From Streptomyces sp. 130 (GTDB lineage Bacteria > Actinomycetota > Actinomycetes > Streptomycetales > Streptomycetaceae): a DNA stretch of 64,000 nucleotides. Both the position numbers and the translations under genes were made by a program. The notes under the pieces are model-generated. The model was not told the origin of the DNA. It saw nothing but the letters and a program-made list of their open reading frames with translations, and ran no database searches. Location of the stretch: the NCBI RefSeq assembly GCF_007096885.1, contig NZ_VJNO01000015.1, forward strand, positions 62,001-126,000. The letters are read 5' to 3'. This document shows positions 16,082 to 24,566 of the stretch, one piece after another; the first letter of the stretch is position 1, and the number at the start of each line of letters is the position of its first letter.

Positions 16082-17110
16082 ATGCCCAAGCACCGCCCCA
16101 CGATCGCCGACATCGCGGCCCGCGCCGGGGTGTCCAAGGTCGCCGTGTCCTACGCGCTGAACGACCGGCCGGGCGTCTCCCCCGCGACCCGGTCCGCCAT
16201 CAAGGCCATCGCCCAGGAGATCGGCTGGCGCCCCAACAGCGCGGCCCGCGCCCTCACCCGGGCCAGGGCCGACGCGGTGGGCCTCGCGCTGTGCCGGCCC
16301 GCCCGGCTGCTCGGCGTCGAGCCGTTCTTCATGGAGCTGATCAGCGGCATCGAGTCCGAACTCTCGCCGCGCGGCTGTGCCCTGCTCCTCCAGGTCGTCA
16401 CGGACCCGGCGCAGGAGCTGGAGGTCTACCGCCGCTGGTGGGGCGAGGGCAGGGTGGACGGCGTCTTCCTCACCGATCTGCGGAGCGCCGACCCCCGCAT
16501 CGAGGGCGTCGCCGGACTCGGCCTGCCCGCCGTGGCGATCGGCCACCCCTCGGCGGCCGGTCCGCTGCCCGCCGTGTGGTCCGACGACGCGGCGGCGGTC
16601 CGCGACACCTTCGCGTATCTCGCCGCCCTCGGCCACCGCACGGTCGCCCGGGTCGCCGGGATGCCGGAGCTGAACCACACCGCCCTGCGGGACCGGGCGC
16701 AGCGCGAGGTCTGCGCCGAACTCGGCCTCGGCGAGCCGGTCGTCGTGCACACGGGCTACTCCGGCGACGACGGGGCGCACGCCACTCGCCGCCTGATGAG
16801 CGCGCCCCGGCGGCCCACCGCGATCGTGTACGACAACGACATCATGGCCGTCGCCGGGCTGTCGGTCGCCCAGGAGATGGGGCTCGACGTGCCGGGCGAC
16901 CTGTCGCTCGTCGCCTGGGACGACTCCCAGCTCTCCCAGGTGGTCCGGCCCCCGCTCACCGCGCTGAGCCGCGACATCCCGGCCTACGGGGGCCTCGCGG
17001 CCCGCACCCTGCTGTCCCTGGTCACGGACGGCGGCGCGGAGGCGGCCGAGGACGAGGCGGCCCGCCTGGTGCCGCGCGGATCCACGGGGGCGCCGAGGTC
17101 GGCCCCGTAG
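16082..17110 (+). CDS. LacI family transcriptional regulator
   Basis: 342 residues. The N-terminal helix-turn-helix is TIADIAARAGVSKVAVSYALN and the hinge helix NSAARALTRARA includes the Leu/Ala pattern that intercalates the operator minor groove. A periplasmic-binding-protein-like sensor domain follows. It is divergent from the transporter-mannosidase operon and is its likely repressor, released by an oligosaccharide. The start ATG 16082 has GAGG upstream at 16074-16077; a longer in-frame ATG at 16046 would add 12 residues lacking family similarity. Confidence 0.92.
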   Translation: MPKHRPTIADIAARAGVSKVAVSYALNDRPGVSPATRSAIKAIAQEIGWRPNSAARALTRARADAVGLALCRPARLLGVEPFFMELISGIESELSPRGCALLLQVVTDPAQELEVYRRWWGEGRVDGVFLTDLRSADPRIEGVAGLGLPAVAIGHPSAAGPLPAVWSDDAAAVRDTFAYLAALGHRTVARVAGMPELNHTALRDRAQREVCAELGLGEPVVVHTGYSGDDGAHATRRLMSAPRRPTAIVYDNDIMAVAGLSVAQEMGLDVPGDLSLVAWDDSQLSQVVRPPLTALSRDIPAYGGLAARTLLSLVTDGGAEAAEDEAARLVPRGSTGAPRSAP

Positions 17111-17185
17111 AGCGCACGGGGCCGGATGTCATACCCGAGGAGGACGCCGGAAGCCCGGTCATGCGACTCAAGAGGGCCCCGGGAA

Positions 17186-17214
17186 CGGGCACCGGGAGTG
17201 ACGACCGGTGCCCG
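17186..17214 (+). terminator. terminator after LacI-type gene
   Basis: Perfect 10-bp arms CGGGCACCGG (17186-17195) and CCGGTGCCCG (17205-17214) with a 9-nt loop, between the regulator and the next ABC operon. Confidence 0.6.
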
Positions 17215-17318
17215 TCCGGCGGGGACGATGGAGCGGTACCCCTGACCCGGGGCCGACGCCGACGCGGCGGGCCGCCGGGCGGGCCCCGCCCCGTACGCAC
17301 CCCACCCTGGAGTCTGCT

Positions 17319-18089
17319 GTGACCACCATGTCCACCGCTCACCGCGCCACCGCGGTGGCCGCCCGCGCCACGGAACTGTCCAAGGTCTACGGCGAGGGCG
17401 AGACCCGGGTGACCGCCCTCGACCGGGTCACCGTGGACTTCCCGCGGGGCGAGTTCACCGCGATCATGGGCCCGTCGGGCTCCGGCAAGTCCACGCTGAT
17501 GCACTGCGTGGCCGGCCTCGACAGCTTCAGCGGCGGTTCGGTGCGCATCGGCGAGACGGAGCTGGGCGCGCTCAAGGACAAGCAGCTCACGCAGCTGCGC
17601 CGGGACAAGATCGGCTTCATCTTCCAGGCGTTCAACCTGCTGCCGACGCTCACCGCCCTGGAGAACATCACGCTCCCGATGGACATCGCGGGCCGCAAGC
17701 CCGACCAGGAGTGGCTGCGCCGGGTCATCGACATGGTGGGCCTCTCCGAACGGCTGAAGCACCGCCCCACCGAGCTCTCCGGCGGCCAGCAGCAGCGCGT
17801 GGCGGTGGCACGCGCCCTGGCCTCGCAGCCCGAGATCATCTTCGGGGACGAGCCGACCGGCAACCTCGACTCCCGCTCCGGCGCCGAGGTCCTGGGCTTC
17901 CTCCGCAACTCGGTGCGCGAGCTGGGCCAGACCGTGGTGATGGTGACCCACGACCCGGTCGCCGCCTCCTACGCGGACCGGGTCATCTTCCTGGCGGACG
18001 GGGCGATCGTCGACCAGATGATCCACCCCACCGCCGATGGGGTGCTGGACCGGATGAAGGCGTTCGACGCCAAGGGCCGCACCAGCTGA
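17319..18089 (+). CDS. ABC transporter ATPase, MacB/LolD type
   Basis: 256 residues. Walker A is GPSGSGKST, Q-loop IFQAFNLLPTLTALENI, signature LSGGQQQRVAVARAL, Walker B IIFGDEPTGNLDS and switch VTHDPVAASYADR. These motifs define the LolD/MacB group, whose partner is an FtsX-fold permease, here the gene 79 bp downstream. The start is GTG 17319 with GGAG at 17309-17312. It is closely similar to the ATPase at 54851-55639, down to the C-terminal DQVLDRMK-type ending. The export substrate is unknown. Confidence 0.92.
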   Translation: MTTMSTAHRATAVAARATELSKVYGEGETRVTALDRVTVDFPRGEFTAIMGPSGSGKSTLMHCVAGLDSFSGGSVRIGETELGALKDKQLTQLRRDKIGFIFQAFNLLPTLTALENITLPMDIAGRKPDQEWLRRVIDMVGLSERLKHRPTELSGGQQQRVAVARALASQPEIIFGDEPTGNLDSRSGAEVLGFLRNSVRELGQTVVMVTHDPVAASYADRVIFLADGAIVDQMIHPTADGVLDRMKAFDAKGRTS

Positions 18090-18168
18090 ACCGGCCCGTA
18101 CCGGCGCTCCGTACCCCTTCCTCCGGCTCCTGGCTCCCCGGGCCGGCAGACTCCCAGGACTCACAGAC

Positions 18169-20697
18169 ATGTTCCGTACCGCCCTGCGCAATGTGCTCGC
18201 GCACAAGGCCAGACTGCTGATGACGATCCTCGCCGTGATGCTCGGCGTGGCCTTCGTCTCCGGCACCCTGGTCTTCACCGACACCCTCGGCAACGCCTTC
18301 CGCAACCAGTCGGCCAAGAGCTACGACGACATCGCCGTCGCCGTCACCACCCACGCCGACCAGCGCGACAAGGAGACCGCGGCCGTCGGCGAGGCCGCCC
18401 TGGAGAAGATCCGGGCCCTGGACGGCGTCGCGTCCGTCACCGGCCGGGTCGACGGCTTCGCCGGGGTCGCCGACCCCGACGGCAAGCTCATCGGCGACGG
18501 CTGGTCCAACACCGGCTCCAACTTCGCCCCCGGCGAGGACGGCGAGGACCCCGCGTACACCTTCACCGACGGCACGGGCCCCACCGAGCCCGGCAGCGTC
18601 GCGCTGGACCGCGACACCGCGGAGAAGGGCGAGTACGAGGTCGGCGACAAGGTCCGCGTCGCCACCAACGGGCCGGTGAAGGAGTACACCCTGTCCGGGG
18701 TCTTCACGACCGAGGACGGCGCGGTCAACGCCGGCGGCAGCCTGGTCCTCTTCGACACCCCGGTCGCGCAGAAGCTGTTCCTGCGCCCCGGTGAGTTCAA
18801 GGACGTCTCCGTCGCGGCTAAGCCCGGCGCCTCCGACCAGGAGCTCCTGGCGGCCGTCGAGCCGCTGCTGCCGAAGGACGCCGAGGCCAAGACCGGCAAG
18901 GCGCGCGCGGACGAGCAGGCCGCGGACATCGAGGCCGGGCTCAGCGACCTCAACAAGCTGCTGCTCGCCTTCGCCGGGGTCGCCCTCTTCGTCGGCGTCT
19001 TCCTGATCGCCAACACCTTCACCATGCTGGTCGCCCAGCGCACCAAGGAGCTGGCCCTGATGCGCGCCGTCGGCGCCTCGCGCCGCCAGGTCAAGCGCTC
19101 GGTGCTCCTGGAGGCGGCCGTGGTCGGCCTCATCGCCTCCGTGGTCGGCTTCGCGGTGGGCCTCGGCCTCGCGACCGGGCTGCGGTCCGCGATGAGCCTG
19201 CTCGGCGGCAAGATCCCGGCCGGGCCGCTGGTGATCGCCCCGGTCACGGTGATCGCCGCGTTCGCGGTGGGCGTCCTGATCACCGTCCTCGCCGCCTGGC
19301 TGCCCGCCCGCCGGGCCGCGAAGATCCCGCCGGTCGCCGCGATGAACAGCGCGCACGCGGTGGCCACGGTGAAGTCCCTCGTCGTGCGCAACACCATCGG
19401 CGGTGTCATCACGCTGCTGGGCACGGCGGCGATCGTCGGCGGCGCGGCCCAGGCCGGGTCGGACGGCCAGCTGCTCATCGCGGGCGGCACCTTCCTCGCG
19501 CTGATCGGCGTCATCGTCCTCATCCCGCTGCTGTCCCGCCCGGTGATCGCCCTGGTGCGCCCGCTGCTGCGGCGGCTGTTCGGGGTCTCCGGCAAGCTGG
19601 CCGCGCAGAACGCCGTCCGCAACCCCCGGCGCACCGGTGCCACCGCCTCCGCGCTGGCGATCGGCCTCACCCTCGTCACCGGCATCTCGGTCCTCGGCGT
19701 CACCCTCGGCCAGGCGGTCGACAAGGTGACCACGGACAACATCAAGGCCGACTACATGGTCTCGATGGCCAGCGGGGACGCGCTCGACGAGTCGGCGCTG
19801 ACCGCCCTGGAGAAGGCCGACGGCGTCACCGCCGCCTCGCCCCAGCAGGCCGTCTGGCTGACGATCGGCGGGCAGGGCGTCTCGGCGTCCGGCGTCACGC
19901 CGGGCGACGTGCGGCAGGTGCTCACCCTCGACACCGTCGCGGGCTCCCTGGACACCCTGGAGCAGGGGCAGATCGCGGTCGCGGAGAAGACCGCGAAGTC
20001 GCACGGCTGGAAGCCCGGGGACACCGTCCCGGTCACGTACGGCGACAAGGAGAAGGAGACGCTGAAGGTCGGCGCGCTCTACAAGGACAACGAGTTCCTC
20101 TCGCCGGTCCTGATCCCCCGCGCCACCGTCGCCCCGCACGAGGGCAAGGGCGACATCCAGGAGGTCTGGGTCAAGACGGACGGCGGCGCGAGCGCGGCCA
20201 ACGAACAGGCGCTGGTGGACGCGCTGGGCGACAACCCGGGCATGAGCATCATGGACCGTCAGGACATCCGGGACCTGTTCGGCGGCGGCGTCAACCTCGC
20301 GATGAACATCATGTACGGCCTGCTCGGCATGGCCCTGATCATCGCGGTGCTCGGGGTCGTCAACACCCTGGCCATGTCGGTGTTCGAGCGCCAGCAGGAG
20401 ATCGGCATGCTGCGGGCGATCGGCCTCGACCGGCGCCGGGTCAAGCGGATGATCCGGCTGGAAGCCGTGGTGATCTCGCTGTTCGGCGCGCTCGTCGGCA
20501 TCGGGCTCGGGCTGTTCCTCGGCTGGGCGATCGGGCAGACCGTCGCCGCGAGCATCCCGCAGTACGTGCTGGTGGTCCCCTGGGGCCGGATCGCGGTCTT
20601 CCTGCTCCTGGCGGGCCTGGTCGGCGTGCTCGCCGCCCTGTGGCCCGCCCGCAGCGCCGCCAGACTCAACATGCTGACGGCCATCAAGACGGAGTAG
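18169..20697 (+). CDS. ABC transporter permease, FtsX-like
   Basis: 842 residues: an N-terminal helix (LLMTILAVMLGVAFVSGTLVF), a MacB-type extracytoplasmic domain (about residues 40-250), an FtsX block of three helices (about 260-390), a middle segment with two helices, a second extracytoplasmic domain (about 510-690), and a C-terminal FtsX block ending WPARSAARLNMLTAIKTE. This ten-helix double-FtsX form is common in actinobacteria and often exports lipids, peptides or drugs or extracts lipoproteins. It forms a unit with the preceding ATPase. A paralogue lies at 52275-54854. Confidence 0.9.
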   Translation: MFRTALRNVLAHKARLLMTILAVMLGVAFVSGTLVFTDTLGNAFRNQSAKSYDDIAVAVTTHADQRDKETAAVGEAALEKIRALDGVASVTGRVDGFAGVADPDGKLIGDGWSNTGSNFAPGEDGEDPAYTFTDGTGPTEPGSVALDRDTAEKGEYEVGDKVRVATNGPVKEYTLSGVFTTEDGAVNAGGSLVLFDTPVAQKLFLRPGEFKDVSVAAKPGASDQELLAAVEPLLPKDAEAKTGKARADEQAADIEAGLSDLNKLLLAFAGVALFVGVFLIANTFTMLVAQRTKELALMRAVGASRRQVKRSVLLEAAVVGLIASVVGFAVGLGLATGLRSAMSLLGGKIPAGPLVIAPVTVIAAFAVGVLITVLAAWLPARRAAKIPPVAAMNSAHAVATVKSLVVRNTIGGVITLLGTAAIVGGAAQAGSDGQLLIAGGTFLALIGVIVLIPLLSRPVIALVRPLLRRLFGVSGKLAAQNAVRNPRRTGATASALAIGLTLVTGISVLGVTLGQAVDKVTTDNIKADYMVSMASGDALDESALTALEKADGVTAASPQQAVWLTIGGQGVSASGVTPGDVRQVLTLDTVAGSLDTLEQGQIAVAEKTAKSHGWKPGDTVPVTYGDKEKETLKVGALYKDNEFLSPVLIPRATVAPHEGKGDIQEVWVKTDGGASAANEQALVDALGDNPGMSIMDRQDIRDLFGGGVNLAMNIMYGLLGMALIIAVLGVVNTLAMSVFERQQEIGMLRAIGLDRRRVKRMIRLEAVVISLFGALVGIGLGLFLGWAIGQTVAASIPQYVLVVPWGRIAVFLLLAGLVGVLAALWPARSAARLNMLTAIKTE

Positions 20698-20712
20698 CCG
20701 CGGCGGTACGGG

Positions 20713-20748
20713 GGAAGGGGCCGGTGTCCGCGGACACCGGCCCCTTCC
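20713..20748. terminator. bidirectional terminator
   Basis: A perfect 36-bp palindrome (18-bp arms, GGAAGGGGCCGGTGTCCG and its complement) between the convergent permease and CFA-type genes. Confidence 0.8.
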
Positions 20749-20771
20749 GTGCGTACTGCCGTGCGTACTGC
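20748..20771. repeat. 12-bp tandem repeat
   Basis: CGTGCGTACTGC occurs twice in a row (20748-20759, 20760-20771), and a partial third copy follows. Intergenic, after the terminator. Confidence 0.6.
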
Positions 20772-20786
20772 CGTGCCGTACGTCGT

Positions 20787-22091
20787 TCAGGCGGTCGCGT
20801 CGGCCTTCCAGACGCGGGCGCGCAGCGGCATGCGTGAGGCGCCGTCCGCCTCCGGGCGCACCGCGAGGATCTGGTTGACCCCGATCTTGTTGTGCTCGAA
20901 GGAGAGGGCGGACGCGGCCATGTAGAGCCGCCAGACCCGGGCCCGCCCGGGCGAGACCATCTTCACGGCGCTCGCCCAGCCCCGCTCCAGGTTGGCGACC
21001 CACTGGCGCAGGGTCAGGGCGTAGTGCTCGCGCAGCGCCTCGACGTCCCGGGCCTCGAAGCCGGCCTCCTCCAGGATGGCGAGGGTCCGGCCGACCGGCG
21101 CGAGTTCCCCGTCCGGGAAGACGTAGGCGTCGATGAACGCGTCGATCTCGTACGCCGACTCGTCCTTCTCCGGGCGGCGCCCGATCTGGTGGTTGAGGAG
21201 GCGCCCGCCGGGCTTGAGGAGGGCGAAGAGGTCGTCGGCGTACTCCCGGTAGCGGACGGAGCCGACGTGCTCCGCCATGCCGATGGACGAGATGGCGTCG
21301 TAGGGCCCGTCGCGGACGTCCCGGTAGTCCTGGACCCGAATCTCCACGCGGTCGGTCAGGCCCTCGTCGGCGATGCGCTTGCGGGCGTAGGCGGCCTGCT
21401 CGGTGGAGAGGGTGACGCCGGTGACGCGGGCGCCGTACTCGCGGGCGGCGTGGATGGCCATGGAACCCCAGCCGCAGCCGACGTCCAGCAGGCGGTCGCC
21501 CTCCTTGAGGGCCAGTTTGCGGCAGACGAGGTCGAGCTTGTCGCGCTGGGCGCTCTCCAGCGTTCCGGCGTCCTCCCAGTAGGCGCAGGAGTAGACCATG
21601 GACGGCCCCAGGACCAGTTCGTAGAAGTCGTTGCCCACGTCGTAGTGGTGGCTGATGGCCTCCTTGTCGCGGCGCCGGGTGTGCAGGGCCCCGCTGCGCG
21701 CCCGCACCTCCTCGGGCGGCGGGGCCGGGGGCAGCCAGGGCCCGGACAGCTTCAGCAGGTCCTTGGCGGCGGCGCGCGCCTTCGGGTCGCGCAGCATCTG
21801 GAGGCCGCCCGGCACGTCGCTCCCGCGCTCCCAGATGAGCGCGGCCAGCAGGTCCAGGGCCTCGTAGAGGTCCCCCTCGACGTCGAGTTCGCCGGCCACC
21901 CAGGCGCGGGCCAGGCCCAGTTCACCCGGCTTCCACAGCAGCCGGCGCAGGGCCCGGCGGTTCCTGATGACGAGGACGGGGGCTCCGGGCGGTCCGGCCT
22001 CGCTGCCGTCCCAGGCCCGGACGCGGACCGGTAGGGGTTGGCCCAGCAACTGCTGGGCGAGAGCGGTCAGCCGCAATGCGGCGTCTGCCAT
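20787..22091 (-). CDS. cyclopropane-fatty-acyl-phospholipid synthase family methyltransferase
   Basis: 434 residues. An N-terminal domain (about 1-130) precedes a class I SAM-dependent methyltransferase core with motif I LLDVGCGWGSMAIHAA. The family signatures EAISHHYDVGNDFYELVLG and YSCAYW are present, as is SIGMAEHVG near the active site. Such enzymes transfer a methylene or methyl group from SAM to unsaturated acyl chains of phospholipids. The start ATG 22091 has GGAGG 8 nt upstream. The gene is flanked by terminators on both sides and is monocistronic. Confidence 0.9.
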   Translation of the reverse strand: MADAALRLTALAQQLLGQPLPVRVRAWDGSEAGPPGAPVLVIRNRRALRRLLWKPGELGLARAWVAGELDVEGDLYEALDLLAALIWERGSDVPGGLQMLRDPKARAAAKDLLKLSGPWLPPAPPPEEVRARSGALHTRRRDKEAISHHYDVGNDFYELVLGPSMVYSCAYWEDAGTLESAQRDKLDLVCRKLALKEGDRLLDVGCGWGSMAIHAAREYGARVTGVTLSTEQAAYARKRIADEGLTDRVEIRVQDYRDVRDGPYDAISSIGMAEHVGSVRYREYADDLFALLKPGGRLLNHQIGRRPEKDESAYEIDAFIDAYVFPDGELAPVGRTLAILEEAGFEARDVEALREHYALTLRQWVANLERGWASAVKMVSPGRARVWRLYMAASALSFEHNKIGVNQILAVRPEADGASRMPLRARVWKADATA

Positions 22092-22320
22092 GGCGCACAC
22101 CTCCGTGACGGTGCTTCCCGACGTGACCGGACATGCCCACACATGTCCCGGACCACGCCCCGGCACCCGGGGCGCCTCGGCGTGGTACACCCCCCACAAC
22201 AGTCTGCGGCGGCCCGGCCATCCCGCTACCGGGCAAGGGAACGGCAAAATACGTGCACAGCACATGCATCCGCCGGGAGTGCGGCCCGCGCCGCGCGCCG
22301 CCCACTCGCACCCGGATACG

Positions 22321-22364
22321 CCGAAGGGGCCGTCCGCACCACGGATGGCGGACGGCCCCTTCGG
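22321..22364 (-). terminator. terminator of NADH dehydrogenase gene
   Basis: 17-bp perfect arms (22321-22337 and 22348-22364) with a 10-nt loop, 33 bp past the stop at 22398. Confidence 0.8.
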
Positions 22365-22397
22365 GCGTCGTACTGCGGCCGCTGCGGCCTCGCGGAG

Positions 22398-23783
22398 CTA
22401 GGAGGCCTTGGCCTTCTCGCCCACGGGCTTGGCGGCGGCCGGCGCGGGGGCCGGCTTGGCGGCCTCGTAGAACTCCTCGCGCGGCGTCTCCATGGCGCCG
22501 AGGGAGACCACCTCGCGCTTCAGGAACATCGCGAGGGTCCAGTCGGCGAAGATCCGGATCTTGCGGTTCCAGGTCGGCATCGCCAGACCGTGGTAGCCAC
22601 GGTGCATGTACCAGGCGAGGCGGCCCTTGAGCTTGATCTTCATCTTGCCCATGACGATCATCGCCACGCCCTTGTGCAGGCCCAGGCCGGCCACCGCGCC
22701 CTTGTTGGCGTGGCTGTAGTCGGTCTGCGGGAAGCCGCGCATCCCGGAGATGACGTTGTCGCCGAGGACCTTGGCCTGACGCAGCGCGTGCTGGGCGTTC
22801 GGCGGGCACCAGGCGTTCGGGTTGCCCGCCTTGCGGCCGACCAGGTCCGGGACCTGGGCGTTGTCGCCGGCGGCCCAGATGTAGTCGGTGCCCTGCACCT
22901 GGAGCTTCTCGGAGGTGTCCACGTGGCCGCGGGGGCCGAGCGGCAGGCCGAAGCGGGCCAGCGCCGGGTTCGGCTTCACACCGGCGGTCCACACGATGGT
23001 GTTGGAGTCGACCTCCAGGCCGTTCTTCAGCACCACGTGGCCGTCGACGCAGGAATCCATGGAGGTCGAGAGGAAGACCTCGACACCACGGGACTCCAGG
23101 TGCTCGCGGCCCCAGGTCCCGAGCTTCGGGCCGACCTCGGGGAGGATCTTGTCGGCGGCGTCGACCAGGATGAAGCGCATGTCCTCGCGCTTCACGTTGG
23201 TGTAGTACTTCGCCGCGTCGCGGGCCATGTCCTCGACCTCGCCGACGGTCTCCGCACCGGCGAACCCGCCGCCCACGAAGACGAAGGTGAGGGCCCGGCG
23301 GCGGACGTCCTCGTCGGTCGTGGAGTCGGCCTTGTCCAGCTGCTCCAGGACGTGGTTGCGCAGGCCGATGGCCTCCTCGATGCCCTTCATGCCGATGCCC
23401 TGCTCGGCGAGGCCGGGGATCGGGAAGGTGCGGGAGACCGCGCCGAGCGCGATGACCAGGTAGTCGAAGGGCAGCTCGTAGGCCTCGCCCACGAGCGGCG
23501 CGACCGTGGCGACCTTGCGGTCCTGGTCGATGGTGGTGACACGACCGGTGAGCACCTCGGCCTTGGGCAGGACGCGTCGCAGCGGGACGACGACATGCCG
23601 GGGCGAGATGCTGCCGGCGGCAGCTTCGGGGAGGAAGGGCTGATAGGTCATGTACGACCGGGGGTCGACGACCGTGACGGTCGCCTCGCCGTAGCGCATC
23701 TTCTTGAGGATGCGCCGAGCTGCGTACAGACCTACGTACCCACCGCCTACTACGAGGATCCTGGGACGCTCCGTGGTGCTCAT
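22398..23783 (-). CDS. ndh: type II NADH:quinone oxidoreductase (NDH-2)
   Basis: 461-residue single-subunit flavoenzyme that passes electrons from NADH to menaquinone without pumping protons. The FAD-binding dinucleotide fold is ILVVGGGYVGLYAAR near the N-terminus; the NAD-binding fold is FVFVGGGFAGAETVGE near residue 170. GTDYIWAAGDNAQVP is the C-terminal FAD contact. A membrane-associating C-terminal region follows. The start is ATG 23783 (MSTTERPRILVVGGG). A Rex-like operator lies 35 bp upstream of the start, consistent with redox control. Confidence 0.93.
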   Translation of the reverse strand: MSTTERPRILVVGGGYVGLYAARRILKKMRYGEATVTVVDPRSYMTYQPFLPEAAAGSISPRHVVVPLRRVLPKAEVLTGRVTTIDQDRKVATVAPLVGEAYELPFDYLVIALGAVSRTFPIPGLAEQGIGMKGIEEAIGLRNHVLEQLDKADSTTDEDVRRRALTFVFVGGGFAGAETVGEVEDMARDAAKYYTNVKREDMRFILVDAADKILPEVGPKLGTWGREHLESRGVEVFLSTSMDSCVDGHVVLKNGLEVDSNTIVWTAGVKPNPALARFGLPLGPRGHVDTSEKLQVQGTDYIWAAGDNAQVPDLVGRKAGNPNAWCPPNAQHALRQAKVLGDNVISGMRGFPQTDYSHANKGAVAGLGLHKGVAMIVMGKMKIKLKGRLAWYMHRGYHGLAMPTWNRKIRIFADWTLAMFLKREVVSLGAMETPREEFYEAAKPAPAPAAAKPVGEKAKAS

Positions 23784-23817
23784 GCCATCGAGTATCCACC
23801 CCGCTCGGGGGGCATGC

Positions 23818-23835
23818 TCGTGAGCCCCTTCACAA
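23818..23835 (-). promoter_or_regulatory. Rex-type operator at ndh
   Basis: On the minus strand TTGTGAAGGGGCTCACGA matches the Rex consensus TTGTGAA-N4-TTCACAA at 12 of 14 fixed positions. It lies between the candidate -10 (23853-23858) and the ndh start. Rex is the NADH/NAD+-sensing repressor known to control respiratory genes, including ndh, in Streptomyces. Confidence 0.7.
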
Positions 23836-23852
23836 GGTTGTGCCCACCCTCT

Positions 23853-23858
23853 GCTATA
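23853..23858 (-). promoter_or_regulatory. candidate -10 box of ndh
   Basis: TATAGC on the minus strand, 70 nt before the start codon and about 18 bp upstream of the Rex-like site. Confidence 0.4.
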
Positions 23859-23912
23859 GTTCGCCGCCCACGTGACCCAGGTCATGGCCCGCCCCGGGAA
23901 CCCCGTTACAGT

Positions 23913-23929
23913 GGTGAACGTTGTTCACC
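23913..23929. promoter_or_regulatory. palindrome GGTGAAC-GTT-GTTCACC
   Basis: A perfect 7-3-7 inverted repeat upstream of ndh. Its TGAA/TTCA arms resemble Rex half-sites but with one extra spacer base, so the binding protein is uncertain. Confidence 0.5.
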
Positions 23930-24090
23930 GCCTGCGAGCTGGCCCTTGACCCCCGGCCCCGGGCGCGGGGCCCTCCCGGTCCACCCGGTTGTAACGCTCC
24001 CGGAACCTTCCGGTCCGGCCCCTGAGTGACCCCGCTCACCCCCGGCGCGACCCATCCGGAGCAGAAGACCCACCCGAGGTGGGCAATTCC

Positions 24091-24108
24091 TTGTGAAGAA
24101 GTTCACGA
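24091..24108 (+). promoter_or_regulatory. second Rex-like operator
   Basis: TTGTGAAGAAGTTCACGA matches the Rex consensus at 13 of 14 fixed positions, better than the ndh-proximal box. It is 308 bp from ndh and about 185 bp from the antitoxin gene, with no other gene nearby. Confidence 0.55.
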
Positions 24109-24148
24109 AGCTCGCGGCGAGGCGGTCCGGACCCCGCCCCACCAGGCA

Positions 24149-24180
24149 CGTCCCGCCCACTCAACAGTGCGGGCGGGACG
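24149..24180. terminator. isolated hairpin
   Basis: CGTCCCGCCC (24149-24158) pairs with GGGCGGGACG (24171-24180). It follows no annotated gene on either strand closely and may end a small transcript or insulate the toxin-antitoxin promoter. Confidence 0.5.
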
Positions 24181-24265
24181 ACGCATGAGCGCCCGGCTCA
24201 CGTCGGCGAAAGGGCGATTCCATCGGGGACCGCTCACGCACGCATCCCCGACAGGCACCCCCAGG

Positions 24266-24285
24266 TGTACACGGTTGCGCGTACA
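24266..24285. promoter_or_regulatory. YefM-type autoregulatory operator
   Basis: TGTACA (24266-24271) and CGTACA (24280-24285) lie 14 bp apart centre to centre, directly before the antitoxin start. Paired TGTACA cores are the operator type bound by YefM-YoeB complexes. TACACT at 24282-24287 may be the -10 box, which would give a leaderless message. Confidence 0.6.
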
Positions 24286-24293
24286 CTGCGCTC

Positions 24294-24566
24294 ATGACTG
24301 AGAACACCGTGACCGTACGGGAAGCCCGAGCCCACCTCGCCGACCACATCAACCAAGCCGAGGAAGGCGTCCCGACCGTCATTACGCGCAATGGCACCCC
24401 GGTGGCGGCCGTGGTTCCGATCTCGGACTTCGAAGCGCTGGAGGAAGCGGCCGACGTGATGCTGGCGCGCGAGGCCGAAGCGGTGCTTGCCGAGGGCGGC
24501 ACCACCGTGACCATGGCGGAACTGCTGGCGGACCTGTTCACCGAGCGGGACGGCGAGGCGGCGTGA
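24294..24566 (+). CDS. type II antitoxin, Phd/YefM family
   Basis: 90 residues. The N-terminal DNA-binding dimer domain has family features TVREARAHLADHINQAEEG, TRNGTPVAAVVPISDFEALEE. The acidic C-terminus (EGGTTVTMAELLADLFTERDGEAA) would wrap around and inhibit the toxin. There is no Shine-Dalgarno sequence before ATG 24294, and a -10-like TACACT ends 6 bp before it, suggesting leaderless translation. Its last codons overlap the toxin start (GTGA), the usual coupled arrangement that keeps antitoxin in excess. Autorepression through the TGTACA pair upstream is expected. Confidence 0.92.
   Translation: MTENTVTVREARAHLADHINQAEEGVPTVITRNGTPVAAVVPISDFEALEEAADVMLAREAEAVLAEGGTTVTMAELLADLFTERDGEAA

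Noticed and set aside
17983..21003. Minus-strand open frame opposite the FtsX-like permease
   Set aside because: Composition is Asp/Gln/His/Arg-rich repeats with no domains, and the plus-strand permease is clear.
23784..24293. Protein gene in the ndh-antitoxin interval
   Set aside because: Short frames lack ribosome sites and typical codon bias; only operators and a hairpin are supported.
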